Made by a program: the position numbers and the translations under genes
Notes under the pieces: generated by a model
The model's input: only the letters and a program-made list of their open reading frames with translations
Told to the model about the DNA's origin: nothing
Database searches by the model: none
Source of the DNA: Ventricola sp051883735
GTDB taxonomy: Bacteria; Bacillota; Clostridia; Christensenellales; Aristaeellaceae
Length of the DNA stretch: 49,150 nt
Direction: 5' to 3'
Assembly: GCA_051883735.1 (NCBI GenBank)
Contig: JBJEUH010000173.1
Coordinates: 1-49,150 of the forward strand
Part shown: positions 8,360-15,283 of the stretch, in pieces
Position numbering within the stretch: the first letter of the stretch is position 1
How the letters are laid out: each line of letters starts with the position of its first letter

Positions 8360-8407
8360 GTGTTTTGCTCATCTTTCTCGCATAAGTATGCAAGAAGCGA
8401 AGGATGA
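8360..8407 (+). CDS. Possible 15-residue leader peptide coupled to the regulator
   Basis: GTG 8360 follows a strong cggagggagggg Shine-Dalgarno sequence and opens a 15-codon frame (MFCSSFSHKYARSEG). Its TGA stop overlaps the ATG of the next gene. The regulator start itself lacks a well-spaced Shine-Dalgarno sequence, so translational coupling from this frame would explain its expression. Too short to be sure. Confidence 0.4.
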   Translation: MFCSSFSHKYARSEG

Positions 8408-9309
8408 TGAGAACACAGCGTGGCCGAGTAAGAAAAATGGCAGGCAACAAGATTTTAACGGATGAAAAGACCATCGCCAACGTGTTCCTGAACATGCCGG
8501 TTGCCGTGCACGCGCGGCATATCCTACAGGTCCCGCTTGACGGCATGCCGAGCGAGGACGGCGACGTCGCGTTCAACGATGCGTACTGCCAGCTAACCGG
8601 CTACACGCCGCGCGAGATTGAAGCGCAGTTTCAGGGCTATCTGAGCCGGATGGTGGTCAGGGAGGATCTGGAGCGGTACATGCAGGAGGTTCATGAGCTC
8701 TGCGAGTATCCGCATGAAAAGACGGTTTCCTTCCGTGCGACGGTCAAGGGCGGCCGGCGCATCCGGGTGGAGGAAAGAATCAGCTCGATCCGTCAGGCGG
8801 ACGGCTCCGTCTGGCTGTATAGCGTGGTGCTGAAGGCGCAGGAGGAACGGGCGGATGCGGCGGAGGCGGATGCTGAGCCGGGTGCAAAGCGAGTCACGGT
8901 TCAGACCTTCGGGTACCTCAATATCCTGATCGACGGCAAGCCGGTGGTCTTTGAGCACGAAAAGGCGAAGGAGCTGCTCGCGGTGCTGATCGACCGGCAG
9001 GGCAAATTCGTCTCCGCCGGGGAGATCATCAGCTGCCTGTGGGAGGATGAGCCGATCAACGAGAACACGCAGAGCCGCTGCCGCAAGGCGGCGTATCACC
9101 TGCGCAGGATTCTCGCGGCATACGGCCTGGAAAACCTGCTGGAGAGCACGCCCAAGGGCTACCGCAGGGTTCGCACGGAGATGATCGACTGCGACCTGTA
9201 TCATTACCTTGACGGCGAGGAGGCGTATCTCAAGCGCTTCCGCGGCGCGTACATGTCCGATTATTCCTGGGCGGAGCAGACGCTGACCATGCTGACGTAC
9301 GGAGAATAA
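8404..9309 (+). CDS. PAS domain / winged-helix transcriptional regulator
   Basis: A 301-residue one-component regulator. Residues about 20-145 form a PAS sensor domain (FNDAYCQLTGYTPREIEAQF, then RRIRVEERISSIRQADGSVW). A linker rich in A, D and E follows. Residues about 160-260 are an OmpR/SARP-type winged helix (VTVQTFGYLNILIDGKPV, ENTQSRCRKAAYHLRRIL, LESTPKGYRRV). There is no receiver domain, no histidine kinase domain and no signal peptide, so it probably senses a ligand in the cytoplasm. It lies directly ahead of the RiPP-like genes in the same direction and is the likely local regulator (inference). The start may be ATG 8404 or 8407, coupled to the leader ORF; ATG 8437 is also in frame. 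Confidence 0.82.
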   Translation: MMRTQRGRVRKMAGNKILTDEKTIANVFLNMPVAVHARHILQVPLDGMPSEDGDVAFNDAYCQLTGYTPREIEAQFQGYLSRMVVREDLERYMQEVHELCEYPHEKTVSFRATVKGGRRIRVEERISSIRQADGSVWLYSVVLKAQEERADAAEADAEPGAKRVTVQTFGYLNILIDGKPVVFEHEKAKELLAVLIDRQGKFVSAGEIISCLWEDEPINENTQSRCRKAAYHLRRILAAYGLENLLESTPKGYRRVRTEMIDCDLYHYLDGEEAYLKRFRGAYMSDYSWAEQTLTMLTYGE

Positions 9310-9395
9310 CAACTACAATTAAAAAGCGTTCAAGAAAATGAAATAAGAACGGTAAAGGAACGGAAAAGAATCTGCATACAGAACGACAGAAGCTG

Positions 9396-9401
9396 TATAA
9401 T
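9396..9401 (+). promoter_or_regulatory. Possible -10 element ahead of the small peptide gene
   Basis: A perfect TATAAT at 9396 with a poor -35 (tgcata at 9373). A start near 9408 would leave about 19 leader bases before TTG 9427. The weak -35 fits a promoter that needs an activator such as the upstream regulator. Confidence 0.5.
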
Positions 9402-9426
9402 GGCGTGTAGAAGGGGTGGCAGGAAT

Positions 9427-9621
9427 TTGAAAGAGGAGTTTTTCAAACCGTCGCTGTTCGTGGTTCCTTTTAGCGGGCCGCTGACGAACGATGAGCTTGC
9501 CGCTTTGCCGGACGACGAGCTGGCAGCGTACCTGCGCGAGAACGGCTATTACGAGGCCAAGCAGCGGGCGCTGGACGCGCAGGTGCGTCTGGAGAAATGT
9601 GAGAACAACGAACAGTTTTGA
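9427..9621 (+). CDS. Small unknown protein of the RiPP-like locus
   Basis: A 64-residue protein, MKEEFFKPSLFVVPFSGP at the start, then an acidic helical stretch (LTNDELAALPDDELAAYLRE) and one cysteine near the C-terminus. I do not recognise the family. TTG 9427 is chosen because aaggggtgg stands 8 bases upstream. An ATG at 9400 is in frame but overlaps the TATAAT. It shares an early KP followed by hydrophobic residues with the next gene product. Only 17 bases separate the genes, so they are co-transcribed. It could be a second precursor, an immunity protein or a partner of the PqqD-like protein. Confidence 0.6.
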   Translation: MKEEFFKPSLFVVPFSGPLTNDELAALPDDELAAYLRENGYYEAKQRALDAQVRLEKCENNEQF

Positions 9622-9638
9622 ATAGGGGAGGTCTTCTG

Positions 9639-10154
9639 ATGAAGAAAGCGTATGTGAAGCCGGTGTTCCTGGCGGAGGAGTTTGTGGCGGCGATGGATCA
9701 TGTTGCTGCGTGTCCAACAAACACATGGACTCCGCAGGAACTGCAATTTCCTATTAATGGCCAAGGTGGAACGCGTCTTTGCAATAGTCAAAAAACGAAC
9801 TGTAGTCATTATTTGGGAAGTGGTAAGGCTACCATCAATGGCTACTATGATGAGGCCAATAAAATTACTTATCAACAGTATGCTGAATGGAGCATAGATG
9901 CTCGTTCTAATGCAGGGGACGGTGTTTCTGATGCAACAAAGGCCTATCTTTTCAACTCCGGCTATGGAGCATGCGACTTTGTTTGGGATGATACAAACCA
10001 AAACGTTGGTGTCTGGGTCTGGGAGACGAAGAACGAGAAATGGGGCATAAAGTTGATCGAAAAATTTGGCGACTTTGGCAAGTTCTTCTTTGGCGCTAAA
10101 GCGAACAACGACAATCATAAGCCGGCGATTAATGGCACTGTGATACCTTCTTGA
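9639..10154 (+). CDS. Candidate RiPP precursor / substrate protein with KP leader
   Basis: A 171-residue protein starting MKKAYVKPVFLAEEFVAAM, then VAAC. Short K-K-x-Y-x-K-P-x-F openings like this are common in small Clostridia proteins next to radical SAM and PqqD genes. The remainder has cysteines at 25, 48, 55 and 112, six tryptophans (30, 84, 116, 126, 128, 135) and many Asn and Gly. No signal peptide or membrane helix is visible. ATG 9639 has ggggagg 7 bases upstream. The first ~75 bases are GC-rich like the host and the rest is clearly AT-rich. A strong hairpin follows, then the radical SAM gene. A substrate role is inferred from position. At 171 residues it is long for a RiPP precursor, and a non-RiPP secreted or structural protein remains possible. 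Confidence 0.65.
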   Translation: MKKAYVKPVFLAEEFVAAMDHVAACPTNTWTPQELQFPINGQGGTRLCNSQKTNCSHYLGSGKATINGYYDEANKITYQQYAEWSIDARSNAGDGVSDATKAYLFNSGYGACDFVWDDTNQNVGVWVWETKNEKWGIKLIEKFGDFGKFFFGAKANNDNHKPAINGTVIPS

Positions 10155-10175
10155 ATCCGGTGTTATCTGCAATAT

Positions 10176-10203
10176 GAACCAGCCAGAGTGGCTGGTTCTT
10201 TTT
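10176..10203 (+). terminator. Hairpin between candidate precursor and radical SAM gene
   Basis: Perfect 9-bp stem gaaccagcc / ggctggttc, 5-base loop, then ttttt. It is 20 bases before the maturase start. Partial read-through would give much more precursor than maturase transcript, as in many RiPP operons. Confidence 0.88.
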
Positions 10204-10221
10204 ACAATGAGGAGTGGTGAA

Positions 10222-11361
10222 ATGGCATACACAAACGCGATACAGGAAGCCATGCAGAAACAGGCAATGCTTCAGCGCCAGCCCTTGACGGTGAATCTTG
10301 AGCTGCTCCCTGTCTGCAATCTCGATTGCAAGATGTGCTATGTCAGAACGAGCGCGGCACAGGTGGAACGCATGGGCGGACTGAAATCTGTGGATGAATG
10401 GCTAGCGTTGGCTCAGCAGTTGCGCGAAGCGGGGACGATGTTCCTGCTGCTTACCGGCGGCGAGGTCTTTCTGTATCCGGGTTTTAAGCAGCTCTACACA
10501 AAGCTGTATGAGATGGGTTTTTCAATCACGATCAATACCAATGCGACGATGATCGACGAAGAGGCTGTCCAATGGCTTAGAGATTATCCGCCCAAGTGCG
10601 TTAGCATTTCGCTTTATGGTTCGAGTGAGGAAACCTATGAACGGCTTTGCGGAGCAAAAGGTATGTTTGAGCGCGTGAAGCGTGCGATCATCTTGCTTGC
10701 TCAAAACCATATCCGCTATGAGCTTAAAACGATTTTCACACCGCTGAATATCTGCGATTTGGCGTATTGCTGTGCCATAGGGAGAAACCTTGGCGTGCTG
10801 CATGAGACTGGATTCTATTCATTCCCACCAGCGCGGAGAAATGATAAGGCTCAACAGATTCGTTTTTCGCCGGATGAGGTTGTTGAGCATTCTTTTGAAC
10901 GCATGCGCTTATATTACTCAGAAGAAGAATTCCAGGAAAAAATCGTTAATCATCTGAAAAAATACATGGACACAAAGGATAAACCAGGTGCAAACCTTTA
11001 TGGCTTTACATGCAGTGCGTGCAATGCTGCCTGTTGGATCACATGGCAGGGAAGAATGACGCCCTGCGCTCTGCTGCCAGAGCCGTATACGCTGCCTTTT
11101 GAGCGAGGGTTTATGAACGCTTGGGAGGAATTGAAGCAGATTTGCGACAGGATTCTTATGTCGCCGCAGTGCTCGCACTGTGATAAGCGCGAAGTCTGCA
11201 TGGCGTGCCCTGCTGCGAATTATGCGGAAACCGGCAGGTTTGATAAATCCTCGCCTTTTCACTGCAAAATGACGAAGAAACAGCTCTACGACATGGAAAA
11301 AATGGTTGAGGGCTGGGGGGTGGATATCCGGCATACGGAGAAGTTGGAAGGAGAAGCATAG
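10222..11361 (+). CDS. Radical SAM/SPASM peptide maturase
   Basis: A 379-residue radical SAM enzyme. C32-x3-C36-x2-C39 (VCNLDCKMC) binds the SAM cluster, and LLTGGEVFLYP is the GGE motif. The C-terminus is a full SPASM domain for two more clusters: CSACNAAC, then QGRMTPC, CSHCDKREVCMAC and a last Cys in PFHC. SPASM enzymes next to PqqD-like proteins usually install thioether or C-C links on peptides. The frame is open from 10174, but that start lies in the terminator. ATG 10222 has aggag 7 bases upstream. Base composition is much AT-richer than the flanks, suggesting transfer. The stop overlaps the PqqD gene start by one base. The exact modification cannot be told. Confidence 0.92.
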   Translation: MAYTNAIQEAMQKQAMLQRQPLTVNLELLPVCNLDCKMCYVRTSAAQVERMGGLKSVDEWLALAQQLREAGTMFLLLTGGEVFLYPGFKQLYTKLYEMGFSITINTNATMIDEEAVQWLRDYPPKCVSISLYGSSEETYERLCGAKGMFERVKRAIILLAQNHIRYELKTIFTPLNICDLAYCCAIGRNLGVLHETGFYSFPPARRNDKAQQIRFSPDEVVEHSFERMRLYYSEEEFQEKIVNHLKKYMDTKDKPGANLYGFTCSACNAACWITWQGRMTPCALLPEPYTLPFERGFMNAWEELKQICDRILMSPQCSHCDKREVCMACPAANYAETGRFDKSSPFHCKMTKKQLYDMEKMVEGWGVDIRHTEKLEGEA

Positions 11362-11624
11362 TGAAGAGAAAAGAATCGTTTATTTCTCGCGAAATTATGG
11401 GCAGCCACGTTCTGATGCCCCATGGGGAAACCTCACACAAGTTCAGCGGCATGATCCTGACCACCGAAACCGGCGCGTTCATCTGGGAGCACATCGAGGA
11501 GGTCAGCTCCGCGGAGGAGATGGCAAACCTGCTCACGCAGGAATTCGAGGTGAGCTACGAGGAGGCTCTCGCGGACGTGTCGGCGCTGTTTGACAACTTT
11601 AAGAAGGCCGGCTGGATCGAGTGA
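11361..11624 (+). CDS. PqqD-family RiPP recognition element protein
   Basis: An 87-residue stand-alone PqqD-like protein. It has the winged-helix fold signature with ILTTETGAFIWEHIEEVSS in the middle and the acidic helical end VSALFDNFKKAGWIE. Such proteins bind leader peptides and present them to the radical SAM partner. GTG 11361 overlaps the maturase stop and has gaaggag upstream, so translation is coupled. The gene becomes GC-rich like the host after its first codons, unlike the maturase. No transporter or protease gene follows before the terminator, so export would need a gene elsewhere. Confidence 0.88.
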   Translation: MKRKESFISREIMGSHVLMPHGETSHKFSGMILTTETGAFIWEHIEEVSSAEEMANLLTQEFEVSYEEALADVSALFDNFKKAGWIE

Positions 11625-11669
11625 GATCCGCCCGGCGCGGCTTGACAAAAGTATACAGATTTGGGGAAG

Positions 11670-11732
11670 GCTCCTTCCCGCACGCAGCTTGGGCGATGCC
11701 AGGCTGCGGCGGGAGGGGGCTTTATTTTTTTC
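11670..11732 (+). terminator. Terminator closing the RiPP-like locus
   Basis: Long GC-rich stem (cccgcacgcagc against gctgcggcggg, one bulge) followed by tttatttttttc. It separates the accessory locus from mraZ. Confidence 0.85.
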
Positions 11733-11841
11733 GGTTTTCAGCGGGAGAGAGGCCGTTTGAACGGTTCAGGAGTGTTTGTTACGTAATTGTTACGACAGGG
11801 CGGGGGATTTAGCAAATTCTTCATCGCTGAGGTGCTTGAAA

Positions 11842-11888
11842 AGTGGAGGAAAATGGTGTAAAGTATTTGCGAAAGGGTGTAAAGTGGT
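11842..11888 (+). promoter_or_regulatory. Probable MraZ-binding repeats
   Basis: Repeated GTGG/GGTG boxes (gtggagg, tggtgtaaag, gggtgtaaag, tggttg) stand just before mraZ. MraZ binds direct repeats of this type and represses its own operon in studied bacteria. The -10 and -35 of the promoter are not clear to me in this stretch. Confidence 0.6.
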
Positions 11889-11915
11889 TGATTTGGGGAA
11901 GGAGGGATGACGCGC

Positions 11916-12368
11916 ATGGCTCAGATGGCGTTTTCGGGCTCGTTTGACCATTCGCTGGATGGCAAGGGCCGCGTGATCATCCCCGCATCCTTCCGTGAAG
12001 CGCTCGGCGAGGACTTCACCATCACCATCAACCCCAATAAGACCGCCGTGGCCATCTACCCCAAGGCCATGTGGGATCAGCAGCTGGAGCGCCTGTCCCA
12101 TATCAACCCGATGGACAAGGTCGGCATCAAGTACGAGCGCTATGTGATGAGCGTGTCCTTCTCCGGCAACAGCATGGACGCGCAGGGACGCGTGCTGATT
12201 CCGGTGAAGCTGAGAAACAAGATCGGCCTGACGCGCGATATCGTGTTCGTCGGCCTGAATTCCTATATCGAGGTCTGGGACGCCGAGGTCTATGCGAAGA
12301 TGGAGGCGGAGACCGAGGAGGACTTCGAGAACCTGGCGGATTACGTGTACGAGAAATATCCGATCTGA
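11916..12368 (+). CDS. mraZ: Transcriptional regulator MraZ
   Basis: A 150-residue protein with two AbrB-like SpoVT units: FDHSLDGKGRVIIPASFRE at the start and NSMDAQGRVLIPVKLRNKI in the middle. It forms ring oligomers and controls the division and wall cluster. ATG 11916 has ggaggg about 10 bases upstream. The ATG at 11907 is too close to that site. rsmH, almost always the next gene, is missing here. Confidence 0.95.
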   Translation: MAQMAFSGSFDHSLDGKGRVIIPASFREALGEDFTITINPNKTAVAIYPKAMWDQQLERLSHINPMDKVGIKYERYVMSVSFSGNSMDAQGRVLIPVKLRNKIGLTRDIVFVGLNSYIEVWDAEVYAKMEAETEEDFENLADYVYEKYPI

Positions 12369-12452
12369 CGGCGGACCGCACAGGCGGCGCGCCAGGCGGA
12401 ATGAGGCGCGGGAACAGAGCGGTTCTTGCGGGAAAGGCGGGTGAATACACTG

Positions 12453-13121
12453 ATGGCAGGCGCTTACAAGGCGCGCAGCACGCGCGGCAGATACAGCCAG
12501 GCGGGCTACGCCGGGGACGAAGAACGGGCGCTGTACATCGCGGATGTGCCCGCAGGCTCCGCGCAGGATGCGCTGCGCGACCATAACCGCGCCGGCTACC
12601 GCAGCGAGCGCCCGTGGCACGAGACGCCCGAACCGGTGTTTGAAGCCGCCGCAGCTGTGCCCGCGCATCAGACGGCTGTGCCGCGCCGGGAAACCGCCGG
12701 GCCGCAGACCCTCCTTGACCGGCTGGCCGCGCAGGCCAGACGCGAGCGCAGGGATGTGGCCGTCTGCGCCGTGCTGCTTGCGGTCATCATGATGATGGTC
12801 GCGGCGTGGGGCCAGCGGATGATCAAGGGCGTGGAGCTTCAGCAGAGCATCAACCTGTACCAGTCGAATACGGTTGCCCTGGAGCGCGAGAACGAGCGGC
12901 TGTCCCAGAAGCTCGAGCTGGCGCGCGGCGGCGAGCGCATCCGCAACCTGGCGCAGAACGAGCTGGGCATGCTCCGCCCGGAGCGCGCGCAGAGCGAGAC
13001 GATTTACATCAGGACGTCGGAGAATTCGGCGCAGAAAACGGCACAGAATATCGAGGAGCCCGGAATGGAATTGCTGGACATTCTGCTGGGCTTGCTCAAC
13101 GTGCTTCATATTGGGGAGTGA
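12453..13121 (+). CDS. ftsL: FtsL-like divisome protein
   Basis: About 222 residues. The long N-terminal cytoplasmic part is rich in Arg, Ala and Pro. One membrane helix follows (VAVCAVLLAVIMMMVAAWG), then an extracytoplasmic coiled coil (NTVALERENERLSQKLELARG) ending in NELGMLRPE, a pattern shared by FtsL and DivIC. The FtsL call rests on this topology and its place just before the PBP gene. ATG 12453 is the likely start, with aaaggcgg upstream. GTG 12441 and TTG 12426 are alternatives. The N-terminal tail is longer than usual for FtsL. Confidence 0.8.
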   Translation: MAGAYKARSTRGRYSQAGYAGDEERALYIADVPAGSAQDALRDHNRAGYRSERPWHETPEPVFEAAAAVPAHQTAVPRRETAGPQTLLDRLAAQARRERRDVAVCAVLLAVIMMMVAAWGQRMIKGVELQQSINLYQSNTVALERENERLSQKLELARGGERIRNLAQNELGMLRPERAQSETIYIRTSENSAQKTAQNIEEPGMELLDILLGLLNVLHIGE

Positions 13122-13127
13122 GAGGGC

Positions 13128-15251
13128 TTGCGTTCACCGGGAGCCACCGTACGAAAGCGGCTGGTCCTGTTGATCGGCGGATTCTTTCTCCTTTTTCTTT
13201 GCGTGATCGCGCGGCTGGTTGACCTTCAGGTGCTGCAAAGCCAGGCGCTCACGCAGCGGGGCGTTCGCCAGTGGACGCGCAGCGGAACGGTTGCCGCGCG
13301 CCGCGGCGATATCGTGGATACCCATGGAAAATTGCTGGCGCAGTCCATCACCAGCTTCATCGTCAGCGCGAGGGTGCGCGATGTGAGCGACGTGGATGGG
13401 CTTGCTTCCGTTCTGGAAAAAGAGCTGGATGTGCCGGCGGAGCGGACGAAATCCAGGCTCGAGGGCTCGAAGGCGGCCTCCGTCACGCTGGCCCGGCAGG
13501 TGTCCCGCGAGGACGCGGACCGGCTTCGGGCGATCCTGGCGGATAAATCGAACGCCGATTCCGCAAAATTATCGGGAATAACATTTGACGAAGACGTCAG
13601 TAGATGGTATCCTATGGGGAGCAGCCTTGCGCAGGTCCTGGGCCTGTGCAATGTGGACGGCGTGGGCCAGAGCGGCCTGGAGCTTCGGTATGATGATGTG
13701 CTCTCCGGCGTGCCGGGGCGGATCGTGACCGAGGTGGACGCCAAAGCCAGAACGCTGCCCGACGGCGTGACGCTCTATGTGCCCGCCCAGGCGGGCAGCA
13801 CGCTGCAGCTGACGATCGACAGAGAGGTACAGTCGGCGGTGGAGCGCGCCGTGCGCGAATGCGCGCAGGTGAACGAGGCGCAGCAGGTGCAGGCGATCGT
13901 GATGAACGTGAACACCGGCGCGGTGCTCGCCATGGCGATGTACCCGACATACGACCCGGCGGACCCGCCGCGCGAGGATATCGAGAAGCTCAACGAGCTG
14001 ATGCGCATCACGACGCTCAGCGACGTGTATGAGCCCGGCTCCACGTTCAAGATGCTCACGGCATCCGCGGCGATCGACTGCGGCGCGACGAACCCGCAGG
14101 AGGGGTTCTACTGCTCCGGCCGCATCACGGTGAGCGGCAGCACGGTGCGCTGCTGGGGCGCGCCCCACGGCGCGGAGACCATGAAAAAAGCGCTCCAGAA
14201 CTCGTGCAACCCGGTCTTCACGCAGCTGGCGCTGAGGCTGGGCAGCGACAGGATGTATCAGTACCTGCACGCGTTCGGCCTGGGAAAGCGCACGGGCATC
14301 GACCTGTATGGCGAGGCCTCGGGCATCCTGATCCCGCAGAGCCGCGTCAAGGACGTCGATCTGGCGCGCATCGGCTTTGGCCAGAGCGTCGCGGTGACGC
14401 CGATTCAGATGATCACGGCGGCGTGCGCGGTGGTCAACGGCGGCCGGCTGATGAAGCCGTATCTGGTGGAGGCCATCCTGAACGAGGACGGCGAGGCGAC
14501 GCAGGTGTTCAGCCCGACGGTGGTCGCCAATCCCATTTCCGCCGAGACGAGCGCGACGATGCGCGAGCTGCTGGGCAGCGTGGTCTCCGAGGGCGGCGGC
14601 AAGAACGCTCGGGTGGACGGCTGGTCCGTCGGCGGCAAGACGGGAACGGCGCAGATTTACAAGAACGGAAGAATTGAATCGAACCTGCACATCGGCTCGT
14701 TTGTGGGCTTTGCGCCCGTGGAGGAGCCGGAGGTGGCCGTGCTGGTGATCGTGGACGAGGCGCAGGTGAAGCCGGACTATGGCGGCACGACGGCCGCGCC
14801 GTTCGCCGCGCAGATCTTTTCGGAGATTCTGCCGCTGCTGGGGGTCAAAAAGACGGACGGAAGCGCCCGGCGCGCGAGCGTGACGATGCCGGAGGTGACC
14901 GGCATGGACGTCAGGGACGCGAAAGCGATCCTGCGGGAGAAGGGCATCGACAGCGTGACGGACGGCACGCAGAGCGTGGTGACCGGCCAGCTGCCGCCCG
15001 CGGGCACGACCGTGCAGGAGGGCTTCTGCGCGATGCTCTACGTCACGGGCGCGCTGGCGCCGACGGCTGAAGAGTTTACGCAGGTGCCCGATGTGATCGG
15101 GCTGCCCGTGCGCGAGAGCGCGCAGGCGATGAGGAGCGCAGGCCTTGTGCTTTCCGCGCAGGGCGACGGCATTGCAGTCAAGCAGAGCCCGGCGGCGGGA
15201 ACATACGCCGCGGCAGGAGATACAGTCACGGTCGAATACCGGGAGCCGTGA
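13128..15251 (+). CDS. Class B PBP transpeptidase with PASTA domains (FtsI/SpoVD type)
   Basis: Peptidoglycan D,D-transpeptidase of septum formation, 707 residues. A membrane helix near residues 10-30 is followed by the dimerisation domain and the transpeptidase domain. Its triad is S305-T-F-K308, S359-C-N361 and K504-T-G. Two PASTA repeats follow from about residue 585 (MPEVTGMDVRDAKAIL and VPDVIGLPVRESAQAM). Start is TTG 13128, six bases after ftsL. Position in the dcw cluster suits FtsI/PBP2B. PASTA domains and the spore-former context also allow SpoVD, and sequence alone does not decide. Confidence 0.93.
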   Translation: MRSPGATVRKRLVLLIGGFFLLFLCVIARLVDLQVLQSQALTQRGVRQWTRSGTVAARRGDIVDTHGKLLAQSITSFIVSARVRDVSDVDGLASVLEKELDVPAERTKSRLEGSKAASVTLARQVSREDADRLRAILADKSNADSAKLSGITFDEDVSRWYPMGSSLAQVLGLCNVDGVGQSGLELRYDDVLSGVPGRIVTEVDAKARTLPDGVTLYVPAQAGSTLQLTIDREVQSAVERAVRECAQVNEAQQVQAIVMNVNTGAVLAMAMYPTYDPADPPREDIEKLNELMRITTLSDVYEPGSTFKMLTASAAIDCGATNPQEGFYCSGRITVSGSTVRCWGAPHGAETMKKALQNSCNPVFTQLALRLGSDRMYQYLHAFGLGKRTGIDLYGEASGILIPQSRVKDVDLARIGFGQSVAVTPIQMITAACAVVNGGRLMKPYLVEAILNEDGEATQVFSPTVVANPISAETSATMRELLGSVVSEGGGKNARVDGWSVGGKTGTAQIYKNGRIESNLHIGSFVGFAPVEEPEVAVLVIVDEAQVKPDYGGTTAAPFAAQIFSEILPLLGVKKTDGSARRASVTMPEVTGMDVRDAKAILREKGIDSVTDGTQSVVTGQLPPAGTTVQEGFCAMLYVTGALAPTAEEFTQVPDVIGLPVRESAQAMRSAGLVLSAQGDGIAVKQSPAAGTYAAAGDTVTVEYREP

Positions 15252-15283
15252 CGCATGTACGCCGAAACAATGGAGGAATGACG

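Noticed and set aside
11642..11665. TTGACA after the PqqD gene
   Set aside because: No -10 at 16-18 bases; a terminator follows directly.
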